Source of the DNA: Hysterangium stoloniferum
Taxonomy: Eukaryota; Basidiomycota; Agaricomycetes; Hysterangiales; Hysterangiaceae
Length of the DNA stretch: 64,000 bases
Direction of reading: 5' to 3'
NCBI GenBank assembly: GCA_015178975.1
Contig: WHVD01000003.1
Span: 1,612,001-1,676,000, forward strand
In this document: one piece after another, positions 49,638 through 62,359 of the stretch
Numbering within the stretch: the stretch's first letter is position 1
How the letters are laid out: each line of letters opens with the position of its first letter
Program-made: the position numbers and the translations under genes
The notes under the pieces: model-generated
Told to the model about the DNA's origin: nothing
Database searches by the model: none
What the model saw: only the letters and a program-made list of their open reading frames with translations

Positions 49638-49916
49638 GGTATACAGAGTAGTTCGTGAAGACGTGGACGCCGCAGGTGCGACAAGTAAAGAATGTAAGGG
49701 AAGTAAAGACGGGACGGACCTGACAGAGATGGAGGGCAGAAGAAAGCAACACGGCAAGCTAGCGAAACCAAACTAGTGTTTGCGTCTGTTTGGTTGTTGT
49801 GTGACTAATCATGATCTAATTATACTTACCCCACAGTACATATATATAAAGCTAAAATTAGCTCTAATCGATTGCTGCTGGATAATAGATACGTGTTGCA
49901 GACATCAACCTTAGCC

Positions 49917-50840
49917 ATGGCCACAATCGCCCGGGTCGTCAAGGTCTCACCTAAAAACACAGTTATGCTTGTCTGTGATTTACAAACTCGCCTAAGTTTG
50001 TCTTATGTCTGATCATCGTGCTTGACCTAAACTCTATCATACAGAACCCGTAGTGTACGCCTTCGATAATGTTGTTGCCACAGCAAACAAGATGCTCAAG
50101 GTAGCAAAGGTGCGGACCTTGAATATTGAAAAACATTATCACGTCCTTTAACACATGTGCGGCACACAAGGTCCTCAATGTTCCTGTCGTAGTCACGGAA
50201 CAGAATCCAAAAGGCGTGTTGCGTTGCTTTCATTTACCTTTGTCCCGTGTCGTGAAAATTTAACCAATGCGCCTAACACAGGTCTTGGACCAACAACCCC
50301 TGAGCTCGCGTTATCGACGCTTGGTCCTCTGCACCTAGGCACTTTCGCCAAGTCATTGTTCTCAATGATCACTCCGCAAGTCACTCAGGTACTGACCTCC
50401 CGCGAGCCCCCAATCAAATCCGTTGTCTTATACGGAATTGAGGTATGATTTTCACTTGATTACCCCGAAGCCGTCGTCAAGCATCTTTTTATCCAGTCAC
50501 ATGTATGTATTCTTCAAACGGCGCTTGATCTCCTCGAACTGCAATATGATGTCCACGTTCTTGCGGATGGCGTCTCCAGCTGCAACAAGGAGGAGATTCC
50601 TTGGGCGCTGGAGCGTATGCGACAAGCTGGCGCTCAAATTACCACCTCGGAAAGTATCGCCTTCCAACTTACGGGTACGTTGGTTCTAATAAGTCGCCTT
50701 TATTAACGTGATTGTACTTCTCTCTCCATCTAGTGGATTCGGCAAGTCCGAATTTCAAACCTTTGGCTGGAATAGTCAAGGAAGAAAAGGATGCAACAAA
50801 GAGCACTTTGCAGACCTTACTCCCTGTACAATCAAAATAA
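49917..50840 (+). CDS. Isochorismatase-domain (cysteine hydrolase) protein
   Basis: ISOC1/ISOC2-like member of the isochorismatase fold. Exons: 49917-49995, 50045-50109, 50171-50213, 50282-50442, 50497-50674, 50734-50840; 210 residues. Catalytic Asp in MLVCDLQTRL, the region VVVTEQNPKGLGPTTPEL, and the nucleophile Cys in ESHVCILQTALDLL give the usual Asp/Lys/Cys arrangement, followed by VHVLADGVSSCNKEEIPWAL. Intron 50214-50281 starts with GC (AAAG-GCGTGT); no GT donor keeps the frame. The substrate cannot be deduced. Confidence 0.88.
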
Positions 50841-51335
50841 AGTAGTAGACATGTACCTAAGTATGTCTGATATTGTACATACCCCTGTGAGGAAATTCTC
50901 ACACAAGCAGATCCCGGCGATAAGACTTGAGGCTCGTGAGACTGGCTGGCATTGTTATTTATAAAAAATACAAACGGTGACGCCGGGATTGATAACGAAA
51001 GAGACACATTAAATGAACCCTGTGAATCTGTAGTCGCAATACCCAGAATCGGAATGTCATCAGGTGTGATATTTGGCCTAGGCTTCCAGCTCCCACATCA
51101 ATAAAACGTTGCCTTTGAAAACTTTTTGCAACTTATTATTATTGAGATCCAATTAGCATCTCAATATGAACGGTCTGGACATCATGAACAAGGCCCTTAC
51201 TTCCACCAGAGGACACGCCCTGATCCGAAATAGTCTTCAGATTCCCTGATCAAAGAAATAGCAACGGGATTGCATTGATTAATAGCCATCACAACTTTCT
51301 ATTTACCTGTCTTCACCCTTTTCTCCCCTACTATC
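50841..51335. other. Intergenic region
   Basis: Spacer between two same-strand hydrolase genes. No exon or repeat was recognised. Confidence 0.5.
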
Positions 51336-52619
51336 ATGCCATCCATAGATCCCAACCACAATGCACTCCTGCCACAGTTTGAGGCACGTATGGCCCCCGA
51401 ATACGTCGCCTTGTATAATAAGCACATCCGCGGCAAGCAACTCGCACATGAATTAGACATCGAGGAAGTGAGGAGAAATCCGGTTATTATAGGCTTTGGG
51501 TGGGTATTTGCGACTCACCCCACAGTGAACTCCTTGGGCTGAGGAGGCATACAGTGTCGAGAAAGGCCCTGATATTGGCAAAATCGAAGAGATCCAAATC
51601 TCAGTACAGGATGGGGAGATTACGTTGAGAATTTACAGGCCAACTGAGGAACAATCTACGATCAGTGCCCAGGGCGGCCGATTACCGCCAGTGCATTTGA
51701 ATTTCCATGGGGGAGGTGTATCTGGTCAACTGATATAGATTAACGAGCTATTAACACCTAGTGCTTTAGGCTGGGTACTGGGCAATATTGGGGACGACGA
51801 GTCCTGGATCCGGCGAGCAATTGCATTAACAGGCTGTGTTGTTGTCGACGTCGGCTACAGGCTGGCGCCAGAACACCGACTTCCCACCTCAATTGAAGAT
51901 TCATGGTCTGCCCTTGAATATGTTTCCCAAAATGGTGAAAAGTTGGGCGTGGACGTGACTAGGATTAGCATTGGCGGGTGGTCTGCTGGAGCACATCTGA
52001 GTGCAGTGCTATCACATCGTGCCAGGGACAGGGGTCTCAAGGGCTTAGTATTCGCTCTTTTGGTTATTCCTGTAACAGATGCAACGTCGGTTGGGACTGA
52101 TCTGCAAGTGCGGCCTAGTATGTATATTCGTTTACCATGCATATTCCAGATGGCTCATCCATCAAATAGATACGCCTAACAAGTCATGGATCGAATGCCA
52201 TGATGCCCCCTTCCTCTCACATGCGCGAATGTCGTGGTTCTACAAACACGCCTTGCCTCTCCCCATCATCGAGGAGGTGTTAAGTGACCCGGAAATTTCC
52301 CCGCTACACGCAAAGAACTTCAAGGGACTACCACCTACATTAATTTATCCTGCCGAAATAGATGTTTTGAAGGAAGAGGGGTTGGCGTACGCGAATAAAT
52401 TGAAGGTGGAAGGCGACGGTTGGGTTGAGTGTGTATTAGCGAAAGGCGTACCACATCCTTTCCCACATCAGGCATGTATCTTTTCACGAGAATCGCCAAT
52501 AGATCCTTACTAAACGTCCCACCTGCTAGACTGCCGCTACACCGCGTGCATGGGAGCTCATTGACAAGACTACATCGAGAATGAAGGAAGCCTACGCTGG
52601 ACTTTTAAAGCGATCATGA
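51336..52619 (+). CDS. Alpha/beta-hydrolase (HSL/arylacetamide-deacetylase-like esterase)
   Basis: Carboxylester hydrolase of the alpha/beta-hydrolase_3 type. Exons: 51336-51503, 51544-51715, 51770-52117, 52170-52471, 52530-52619; 359 residues. Oxyanion motif HLNFHGGGWVLGN, VDVGYRLAPEHRLPTSIED, nucleophile elbow GGWSAGAH, and downstream Asp (YPAEIDVL) and His (GVPHPFPH) complete the triad. No signal peptide, so intracellular. Intron 51504-51543 is only 40 nt. Intron 52472-52529 is called GC-AG (CAG-GCATGT); a GT donor four bases downstream would instead give a short different tail. Confidence 0.87.
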
Positions 52620-52918
52620 AGTACTCGCCTTGCACTTGAAATCTATGCATATTACATATGTAGCTGAAATATGTATCTTTGAATCGTTATCAATGTCTCT
52701 GCATGGAATCACAAAGGTCAAAGAAATTAAAAGTAAACACGTCGTCGGTGATCGATCACGTGATGAGATCCGAAATGCAATAACGAGTCGTTGGGAGTCC
52801 AAGGCACCAAAAAAATACCACAGTTGTCACTGGCTCAGTCTAATAGAGTTCGGTCTCTCGATACCATTGACGTGTCCATTTACGCTTACCTCTTAAAATT
52901 TCTAAGGAGATAACCAAC

Positions 52919-54167
52919 ATGAGCTGGGTAGGAGAACTGGCTGGCGGGGAGCCCAAATCCGATGCACCACCACCTGCCTCTGAGCTGGAAGGTCACAAGG
53001 TGCTCAAAGGTGCAACAGGCAAAGCTGTATCTACGAAAGCGGCGAACAGACCCTTCCTTGCGTGAGTTACCTTTAAGCTCGAATTTATGTTGCTGAGGCA
53101 CCTACTGAAATCCCATTTAGATATCAGCAATATCGCCAAAAACAGGAAGAAGACCTTGCCGCGAGGAAACAACGCAACAAGGAACGTTTAGAAAAAATGG
53201 CACGAGGAGAAAAGGTTGGCCCGCCCGAGAGTGAAGAGCTGGATACCGCACAGGAGGTCGGTGTGTGGGGATTGATAAAGTTCTTAGTTGCGTTGGTGGC
53301 CATCGGCATGCTCCTCGGCCATTTCATCACAGGCGACTACCTGTGGGATTACCAAGGCAAATGGAGACATCTTAAAACTTACTTGCCAGTACGTGTGTTT
53401 TCCCAAAGCAGCCGTCCATCTCACCAGTGCCGATCTGGTATCCACGTCACAGTCAGGGGAGAGACTTTTGTCTGAGAATCAGCTTGCGAAGTATGATGGT
53501 AACACAGAGAACTTTGGAGTATATATTGCGGTGCGTGCCCTTCCTGCTATTCACGACCAAGCTTCTCACCCCCGTGCGACACCTGCGTTGTAGATTGATC
53601 ACGATGTCTACGATGTATCTTCGAACAGGCGCACTTACGGACCTGGAGGCGCATACGAATTCATGTGCGCACACTCTTTCACTATTCATATGCTTGTGAC
53701 CAAAGACAAACAATGATCATCGATCCTCGTGCATTTATTAGGGCCGGCAAGGACGCAGCCCGAGCTTTTGCAACTGGATGCTTCAAAGAACACCGCACTC
53801 ATGATTTGCGCGGTTTAAATGAGAAAGAGCAAGGAGTAAGCGGACTCTACTAGTTTCAGATCTCATTCACTGAAGAGATATTCCAATCTATTTCCAGCAA
53901 ATTGAGCATTGGAAGAATTTTTTTGCTAATCATAAAGACTATCCGAAAGTCGGAAGGGTTGTTCACCCGTGAGTGCTCACCTTATCAAATGAGTTTGTCT
54001 TTCAGAGCCCATGACTCGGATCCAGGCCTATCGATCCTGCTAGTCCAATTCCGGAGGATTGCGATCCAAAAAGGAAACAGGAGAGAGCCACTGCTCATGA
54101 GAAGCAGCGTAAAGAATCAGAGGCCGCCGCTGTAGCGAATGATGGCAAATCACACCAGGAGTTGTGA
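52919..54167 (+). CDS. Membrane-anchored cytochrome-b5-like haem/steroid-binding protein
   Basis: MAPR/Dap1-like protein. Exons: 52919-53061, 53121-53388, 53453-53530, 53594-53664, 53742-53835, 53898-53968, 54026-54167; 288 residues. A basic helical N-terminus (YRQKQ, ARKQRNKERLEKM) precedes a transmembrane segment LIKFLVALVAIGMLLGHFI at about residues 98-116. The cytochrome-b5-like domain follows: SENQLAKYDG, VYIAIDHDVYDVSSNRRTYG, then PGGAYEFMAGKDAARAFATG, HRTHDLRGL and EHWKNFFANHKDYPKVGRV. The order matches PGRMC-type haem binding in the ER. The C-terminus is charged. All splice junctions restore conserved residues. Confidence 0.88.
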
Positions 54168-54286
54168 TAAATGTATATGTGAAGTACATGGGTTTACACT
54201 ATTTTATTATGATATCATTACAGGATTAAAACCTCGAGGCAAGCTCGCTTGCCCTTGAGACATGCTCATCAGTTGAGTTAGCTTCG

Positions 54287-55122
54287 TTAGTTCTGGGTAA
54301 ACAACAAAACGGAAGTTAAAACGAGTGGAGTGATATCATAAGGTAGACTCACTGGGTCATCCGGAGTGTGAAGCATTAGCCAGTTCTCTAGAATATTCAG
54401 GAAGACCTTAGAGTTCGCATCATAAATAAAAATACATCGATACCATACTTATCATAGGATAGTCTGACATGGCACAGTCCATGAGGGTCCCGTAAGGATG
54501 GTCCCAATACTTGGCTACCACAATATCACCCCTCCAAGCGTCTGTACTAAAGTAAATTTCCTATTTTCGCAACACGTCGACAACACTTACGAGTTTCTTT
54601 AAACAATTTCCCCTGTATTTCTCGAACGTTGAGATTCATCGGGAAGGACACACCGGATTGAGACAGGATAGGGAAAAATACGACGTAAGGGTATTGGAAA
54701 TTCCTGAATAAGCAAACAGAGGTGTGTTTCGTATTTTAAAAGGCTTTCACTTTGACAATAACCTAGCGTAGGAAATATTCAATATAACCTACAATGCGCA
54801 CACCATTTGTGAATATCACCGAAAAGGATTACAGAATAATAGTGTAAACTCGCCCTACTATCCCATACCCGATGGGAGGTGTTAGTCGCAATGTAATTCA
54901 TATGAACTTGTGGATGTGGAATGCGATGGGCAACCATACGGCCCGTCATGGGATCTGTGGATGTGACAGTGCTTGACATGAGTTGGACTAAGTGAGGAGT
55001 GCGACCATCAGCTGGAAACAAGATAGCATCTGTGGGAGACAACGTGTCCATCTGAATCGGTTTGTAGAGGGTTATGGGGGACGGTAAGTATGTGGATGGA
55101 AAATGTAGATTCGGATGCACGC
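54287..55122 (-). CDS. Unrecognised protein, 5' end unresolved
   Basis: Supported exons: 55122-54869, 54788-54763, 54703-54591, 54541-54449, 54387-54353, 54292-54287 (last exon AAC plus TAA). Coding-like segments include LFPADGRTPHLVQLMSS, HRIPHPQVHMNYIA, PYVVFFPILSQSGVSFPMN and AWRGDIVVAKYWDHPYGTL. These form a consistent globular protein which I believe has relatives among mushroom hypothetical proteins. The first exon starts at an acceptor (TTTAAG) with no ATG in frame before a stop, so an upstream exon is missing. A possible one ends at CAC-T before GTAAGG near 55297, with a long intron. Confidence 0.5.
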
Positions 55123-57000
55123 CTTAAATCGTCAAAAGAAGGGTGGCGGAGACGTAAGACGGAAGAGCGGGTATCCCTGGGCAAAATAGGGAGCGCATTA
55201 AACCAGGTTTTATGTCGTTTCTCCATCCGGACTATGGCTGCCAGACTTGAGTCATCCATGAGTAAGAGTGGTCTGACTGAAAGTGCCTTACAGTGCAAGA
55301 TAGGCATCTCCGAGGACGGACTGGGGACCAATACGCCACCGCCGAATTTATGTTATTAGACACGATAAAATGGCAACCAAAAAAGAAAATAGCGTCTGTT
55401 TGGTCGTTTTGGACGTAGTGGTGGCGGTCCGAGTAGTCGAAACCTCGCGGTCGAGTAAGAAGCAGCACACGTTCACTACACATGCCAACGTGAAGTGCCT
55501 CGATTGATCTCAGAAGCCTCTGGAAGCCAGTCTCCTCATAAACTCCAGGCAATGGGCAAGTCATATAATTGATTGTCATCAATAAGCTGACTCCAAGCAT
55601 TCTTCACGCTAAAATTGAGCGACCTTGCTGTAGAATAGAGATAATAAGGGGTTTGGTCGTCGGAATTAGCCGACCGCTGCAGACGTCCCACAAATTCATG
55701 CCTCCCCCCTGTAATTTAAGCATTCTCATGGCTCTCCTGCTGCAAATCTAATATGAGATTCAAAGTGGCGATCAGATCTACCTGGGAAAGGAAACCCTTT
55801 TTCTTTTCTTTCAGAACTTGGTAACGTGCTCGGGGAGGTGCAAATATACTTAGGCTGCTCATATGCGTACGGACTCACTACAAGACATGGATTCTGGGAA
55901 ATCGATGAGTCGATGTTCACTTTATAATTAATAACAACGCACTATTCATCAGCGTTTTATGCAGAATAAAATGGTCATTCTTAGTGATCTCGACTTAAAA
56001 ATATGAGGGAAGTCGGTCGGCACAGCTGCTTCCATGATGCGTGGTCCATCCATTTACGGTTGAGTTGCTACGCCACAGCGACAATTCAAATGACTTACAT
56101 GGCAGTCTATATTATTCAATACAGCAAGTCTCCATGCGGTAGATCTTGTAAGAGATCTCGGCGTAGCTGACCGTTTCGTCAACCTCCCTAATCATATGCT
56201 AGCTCGTTTTCAGGTTTCGCACTGCAAGTACTCATACTCGACGAAAGAGATTGCATATAATATCTTTGGGCTCTGATAATTGGGTCTATAGATATTGTCC
56301 AAAATTCATGACCATTACATAACTTCCACTTCTGTAGAAATTGCTCACCGATCAACCGATTCCGATGAAATCTTTAAAGCCGAATGAGCTCCATTATCCC
56401 ATTGATAACTACTGGTAGCGAATTATTTCTAGGTGGAGTCTCCTCTGACCCTCGGGCTATAGACACACCCTTACAAAGACTTACTGTAACTGGTGCTGCT
56501 GTGCAGAAGTCCGAACCAAGGGCGCGCCTTCCGGCCAAACCTTACACACTATAATCACTTATTTTGTGACACTAGTCTGTTGGTCGCACACTGACCTCCC
56601 TCTGCCTGGTTTGATGGTTAATGTACGACCCAAATTTGGGCTTGTCTAAGTATACGAAATGCCCCGTGTCGATCCCACGGACCCCACGATCATCTCTGGC
56701 CCGCAGCATCTGTCATGGCCTTCCAATCACTGACTTCAAGTTGGCTCCACTGAACAAGGCTATGTTCTCTATAGTGGGAGTATTTCACTGTTCATCTTAT
56801 GCTGGGTTAAGTGTATTGCTGGGGACAATCTTGGGAACAAGCGTTGCCCCTTCGCTCGTCCGTTTAGGTCCTGTACATATTTAGTCCTCCTCCTCCGATA
56901 GTTTCTCCGTCTGCTGCCAAATATCCAATTGGGGGTCCCTGACCTGTCGCCAGACTAATAGGGGGAGCCTTGCACTCACTCCTAAAGGCTTCTCACGTTA
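55123..57000. other. Gene-poor stretch
   Basis: Nearly 1.9 kb in which I could support no spliced gene. It probably includes the missing 5' exon of the gene at 54287-55122. A 122-codon minus-strand frame at 55232-55600 has no recognisable motif. Confidence 0.45.
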
Positions 57001-57666
57001 TTGAACAGCGGCGGTTTTATGGGATTGATCAAAGTTACTCACAGCACCAAAATTACGGCATTCACCTTTCACTACAACCTACTAGTCCAAGGTATTGCCT
57101 TGGTTGCTCTATTATATGTTTCCTTTAGGTCGTCGCTCAACTTCAGAAAGTGCCCCGTTGGCAATACAGCTGAAAGAAATCAACAATGGCGGGTGCCACA
57201 GCTCTTGTCTCGTAGTTACCATGACGCTCACATTGTCATTTTAGAATCACATTCACATCCAGAGCTAGCAGATATGCCGGATTTTCCAGAGGACTTGGAC
57301 ACCCCGCCGCAGCAAAATGATTTTCAGGGCTCCGCTGATGGAACTGGACCGCCATCTGACGGAGGAGCGGCGGATTTTGGACAAGATACTGTTGCCAAAT
57401 CCATCGCGTATGCTAGTGATGAAATTTACGTAGAAGACATGTGGGGGGAGCTTGTGAGGGCTGAACCGGGACAAATGGTAGGAGACAAGGACCGTATACG
57501 GTGTATACCTCGTATTCCAGACCACAACATTCCAGACGTCCCGGGGCAGAGCGTCCCGACTTTGCCGGGAAGTAGTATAGAAATCAGTACGCAATTTGGC
57601 AGCATGTTGAAAGGTATTTTTATTTTGTATATATGGCCCGAAGTACAAGCTAACGGGACAATTTGA
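57001..57666 (+). CDS. Doubtful single-pass membrane protein of unknown function
   Basis: An uninterrupted frame of 221 codons. A hydrophobic segment at about residues 26-43 (LLVQGIALVALLYVSF) is followed by an acidic, Pro/Gly-rich region (PDFPEDLDTPPQQNDF). The frame begins with a non-ATG codon; internal ATGs exist. Immediately downstream another frame (57636-57735) reads like protein (TGQFEDAAGKIFGKVMQQ), but no canonical intron joins the two. Either a frameshift, an unusual splice or a decayed gene is possible. Confidence 0.35.
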   Translation: MNSGGFMGLIKVTHSTKITAFTFHYNLLVQGIALVALLYVSFRSSLNFRKCPVGNTAERNQQWRVPQLLSRSYHDAHIVILESHSHPELADMPDFPEDLDTPPQQNDFQGSADGTGPPSDGGAADFGQDTVAKSIAYASDEIYVEDMWGELVRAEPGQMVGDKDRIRCIPRIPDHNIPDVPGQSVPTLPGSSIEISTQFGSMLKGIFILYIWPEVQANGTI

Positions 57667-58735
57667 AGATGCCGCAGGGAAAATATTTGGAAAGGTGATG
57701 CAGCAGATGCAACCACAACAAAAGAATTCATATCCTAAGCCTCCGGTCCGTCCCTATTGCGCAGTCTTGCTTCGGTCAGGATTTCGATGCTAACACCGTC
57801 TTGTAGCGGCGCAGATCATAGACGACTATCCACTGGGATTGAACCTGACAGTGTGGAATATATCATACGGCAGATGTTAAATCCATGTATCGTTGTACCA
57901 TTTGCCTTGCCTGTGTATCTTTATTTTAACTTTTATTTGCGATCCCCATACCCCTTGAGGTTGAGCGGTGGCTGAGGATCACTAGAAAATGCTTGTGCTG
58001 ACATATCCTTTAATAGGTGTACGTTTGCCTGTATTCAGTGCTGCGTATTTCAATGCCACATGCGTGAGCGCAGGTTATTGGTGGTCTCCTTCCCATTTAC
58101 ACGATCTCCACGCTGCGCTCGGATTTATTAGTATCCCAGTCATAATTACGGAACATTTCCGCTGTCACCTCACCTACGCCAAGCCCTCAGTTGGTAAGAC
58201 TCGATATTAGATGGATCGAGCTTGAAATTATGATTCTTACAACATGCCTTTTGTACACGGTATAACCTATCATTTCCGGCCCAAGATTAGCAGCGAACCC
58301 ATCAGACAGTTTGTTTTATATTAATGTTTTATCGAGTGTTATAAAAGATCTTAGTTAATTAACAGCTACTCGTGCTCTGATCAGATCAGCCTGTGAATAA
58401 CCTAGATGCATCATTGTCTAATTGATATGCTTCGATACTCTCTCGATCCGAATCTCGACGTGATCTCACATGACGCAAACTGATTCCTCATGTTTGTTTA
58501 ACCGCTAGAATATACTTGGTAGGTTCTATTCGTGGACTTTCGAAGACATCTGTAAAGTGAAAGCGCAAGATCTGACAAGAAAATCCTAATAGAAGATTGA
58601 GTGAGTGACATTAGCAATATAGCGTCGTAAGTTACTTTAAGCACAGATGTACACCCATTGCAATGACTCTATTTAATCGATGGAACTTCATATCGATTTG
58701 TATTGTAAAGTAGGCTTTTCTGGTGTACAGTTCTT
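57667..58735. other. Intergenic region
   Basis: About 1 kb, AT-rich, between the doubtful frame and the 3' end of FES1. A stretch at 57808-57880 (QIIDDYPLGLNLTVWNI) looks protein-like but is unattached. Confidence 0.4.
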
Positions 58736-60248
58736 CTAACCAAGAACCGTGCGTTTCAATATACCCCAAGCATCGTCATCGAGTCCCCAGGCTGTCTTCT
58801 TATTAGATTCTTCCAAACAAGGTCGTAAGGACCTCTTCTCAGAGTTATTGAGTTCCCCTCCGACCTGGGGGGGAAAACAAACCAGTATTAATAAACGCTC
58901 CGATTCCGATAGTCAATATTATCATCAACAAACCTCGATGTATGTCACCAAGGCTCTTGCCGCCTTTTCCTCATAGTCTGCGTCACCTTCCTGGTCCGCG
59001 TTGGGGCCATGAAGCAGGGGTGATGCTAATGACTCCACTAATGTGGACACTACATTGTATTTCTTCAGTGCGGCGAGTGTGTCCCTTGTCGTAGAAGTCG
59101 GACCCACAACGGGATCATGGCCTGAGGACTGTGAAGCCTCTTCTTCGCCATGCGGCCTAATGTTCGGTTCCGCGGAAACTTCGGAAGGGAGTGTGTGGTG
59201 GTGGACCACTGGAAAAGGCGCAGTCGGGGCCTTATCGGGGTCATCAGGATCCTCGGTAGTTAGAAGAAGTGCATTAAGAAGAAATACGATCTTCCGACGA
59301 ATGGTGATGTCGGAATCTGAAGTGAATCTAAAGTGAGCCATGATTGTTTACAAAGATGAAGCTAATTTTGGTGAAGGGATATCTGCCCTTCTACAATTAA
59401 TTTTTTTTTTGCCCTCATATCACCGATGTCAAATCCAAGGGGGTGGCAATAAAATAAAATAAAAATAGATTGATACATACCTTGAAGGGCAGCTTTCAAT
59501 ACACCCCACCCACCTACTTCTTCTAGTCGCTTGACAGCATTCGCATTGTGTTTTAAAGCCCCAGAAAGTGTGTATGCGGCTTTCGACCTCGTCTCTGGCG
59601 ACGGTTTAGATTCCAGAGTGCCTTCAGAAGGGGAAAGAATAGAAACTATTAATGGGAGTGGATCATGTTTCAAAAACTGATAATGATTTAGCTGATCAGC
59701 CCGTGGAGAAGATCTATTTAGCTTACATCCGCCTGCGCCTGGGGATTATTTTGAACTGCGGTGCCTAAGATCCAAAGGGCTTGCATTCTCACTTCATCTG
59801 GCGACTTAGGTGAAAGCAGGGATAGGATTTGTGGATACATTTGGAGTGGTGTAAGATCTGTAATGAAGATAAGAAATAAATTCGATAATATCGTAAAAGG
59901 ACGTACTATTTGCATTATCGATATGCTCTACTAGCTAAATATTTTGATAACTTAAGTCCATGCAAACTTGATGCATCTCAATCACACACCATTTCCAAGT
60001 CATCTAAAGCTGAGACCCGAATCGATACATCTCTACTCTCGTCGATTCCGACCGCGAGTGCTTCCTATTACACACAGTCAAGATTGACCAAGATAGCCTA
60101 TGAACGGAAGACGAACTTTCATGAGTACTGCCTCAGGTTTTCCAAGTATCATATCAATTACACCAGGATCCAGTTCTGTTACAGGTCGAGTGGATTGTGC
60201 AACATCGCCTGCAGAATTCTCAATTCCCCAACGTAGTAAAGATTCCAT
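58736..60248 (-). CDS. FES1: FES1, armadillo-type Hsp70 nucleotide exchange factor
   Basis: Cytosolic nucleotide exchange factor for Hsp70 (HspBP1 family). Exons: 60248-60117, 60064-59990, 59934-59907, 59857-59727, 59676-59481, 59316-58934, 58864-58736; 357 residues. N-terminus MESLLRWGIENSA is the family start. Armadillo-like helices follow: LEMLVEHIDNANNLTPLQMY, SPKSPDEVRMQALWILGTAV, ETRSKAAYTLSGALKHN, LEEVGGWGVLKAALQDSDI, TIRRKIVFLLNALL. An acidic Ser-rich loop (about 215-255) and a final helix with YEEKAARALVTYIE follow. Exon 3 is 28 nt. Intron 59317-59480 (164 nt) is unusually long here and holds a T-rich run. Intron 60065-60116 uses a GTTCGT donor. Confidence 0.93.
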
Positions 60249-61069
60249 GATTGTGGTTGTGGTTGTGCAGGGTGATATATAGGAGACTTTGTGTCTTTTT
60301 AAGTTCTGCTTTGATTTAGACGACGCGCAATGACAAGCATCCTCCAGCACTTTTCTGCCACTTACGATTCTCACGATCAATGGCTTAGCCCGGTGCTGTT
60401 GTGAGCGAAACAGTTATGAATATTGTTCACCTATCTATTAATCGGAGACATTCTCATCATTAATGTTTGAGTGATTGTTTATTTTAATGTGCTCTAGTCT
60501 GGAAGAAGAGACCAAGTCCTACTGAAGAGTACCGACAAAATTTAAATCATATAATGTGCAACTCACTACGCCATAAATTCATAAGAGCAACTAGTGGGAT
60601 ATCCATCCAAATAGATGAACAGACATGAAGACAATTATGAGTAAAACGTACAGCTATTAGTCTTGGCCTGCGAGCTCCATAGTGTATATACGAGTGACGC
60701 AGTGTATGGCGTTGGCACTTCAAAAATTTTTACTTCATGATGAAACGGTTTATTCAGTAGTATCTAAAGCCATTGCAGTAAGATGAATCAATTCTAATAC
60801 ATGTTTTCGTGGCCTCAAAATGTCAGACTGCATTGAACTCCTTTGTAGGGAATAGGGTCGCAGAATAGATGCTTGAAATGTTTCTAAATATGAAGAACAC
60901 ATGATGGTATGCCGGCCTCGCCACTACAACGGCGGTCCTTAAATCCATTGCTAAGGGTTCGCAATATATGTAATTGTTCAAATTAAAGGAAGGGGGAGCA
61001 GCAGGAGAAGTCATGAGAAGCCACGTGAAGTCGATAAATTATGCAAGGCTCGCTGCGTTGAATCAGGAT
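60249..61069. other. Intergenic region
   Basis: AT-rich spacer upstream of FES1 and downstream of the small coiled-coil gene. No exon or repeat recognised. Confidence 0.5.
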
Positions 61070-62237
61070 TTACGATTCCATGTCGTCGTCATCTTCTGGT
61101 CCACCAAAGCCGTCTAGTACTTGAATAATCCGTTGTTGTCTCTAATAGACGATAAAGTCGAATTTGATAGGATAGTTTAGACTTAAGAAGCACCTACTTC
61201 TCTTTCGGACTTTACAGTAGTGACAAACATGTTCGGAACACCGAGTCCTTCGAGTGTACTTTGTTGAGATGCTATTAAAGCATCCCATGCTGATAAGGCT
61301 CTTTCCGAATCAAATTTTTCTAGTTCCTTTGCGAAGGAATTTTCGAGTGCCTGTGTTAGGGTAAGTTTAGCCAACCGAAGATTTATTTATCATACTTTAG
61401 CATCGGCCTGGCTTATCTCTGTTCTAAGAATGGCAGCCCTGAATACGATCAGATCTGAACGTGAGTAACATAAATTAACAAAATTCCTCACTTTGCCTTG
61501 GCTACTTCGACTTTCTTCACTTGGCTTTGAACTATGTGGCATCGCTCTTCCCACAACTTTTTCTCTAGTTGTGATTGTTCTTCGCGGATCTAAAGGAGTA
61601 ATGTGTTATAATTAGCCACTGAAAACCTAGATCAACACGGGGATGACCTTTTCCAACTTGACCAAAAAATGAGACTCATCCGCCAGCCGTCCAATGACTG
61701 GAAGAGATTCATTAAATGTTAATGACCGAGTAGATTTTACTCGCGCCAAAGAGGTTTTCAGACCCAAATTATGGGGTCTACTGCTTTCATGAGACGCATT
61801 ACACGCACTACCAACAGGACTTGAAACAGGGGAAGAAAGGTGGTATTCTTCAAATGGAGGATGTGTCGTCGCGTTAAAAGGTGTATATTCAGTTACATCG
61901 CCTTCATTTCTGTGTGTTTGGAGGCGTGAAAGAAGCGAAGAAATGTGATTCGAAACGTTAGACGGTTCTTCGCCCCCTCTTGACTCTTCTGGGGTTGCTT
62001 CAACGAGCCTAACCTCGTCAGCAACCGGGAGGGAAACGTGCTCTATTTTGCTGGTCGTATCATTTTCGGATGCACTTGCATCAGGACTAGTAGGTGCGGT
62101 GCTCAGCTCTTGCCAAGCTTGAGATGCTCGAAGTTGGTCTAGTAAAGCTTTGACTCCTGCAGGATCCTAGCTGAATATTACTACCTTCCAATACGATAGA
62201 ACTCCGCCTAACCCACATTAATGTTAGTATAGTCCAT
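61070..62237 (-). CDS. Unrecognised small coiled-coil protein
   Basis: Exons: 62237-62213, 62156-61648, 61589-61492, 61438-61396, 61350-61198, 61141-61070; 299 residues. The N-terminus MDYTNINVGVKALLDQLRAS is helical. The middle is Ser/Thr/Pro-rich and probably disordered. The C-terminal half is a coiled coil (IREEQSQLEKKLWEERCHIV, VEVAKAKAAILRTEISQADA), ending in RQQRIIQVLDGFGG and an acidic DDDDMES. Splices are frame-exact, but no family is recognised. Head-to-head with NCS6. Confidence 0.7.
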
Positions 62238-62359
62238 CTCACATACATCAGCACATATGAAGATATTGAAGACGACTCAGTCGTAATTATTGTAATTTGC
62301 TGGATGCCTGTCTTCTGCTTCACGTGACACGCTCTCACTAATCGCACTATTGTACCACC
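62238..62359. promoter_or_regulatory. Bidirectional promoter coiled-coil gene/NCS6
   Basis: 122 bp between divergent ATGs. TGTAATTT and TTACATA motifs are present but no TATA box. Confidence 0.5.

Noticed and set aside
55232..55600. 122-codon minus-strand frame
   Set aside because: No recognisable motif or splice logic; left as unassigned.
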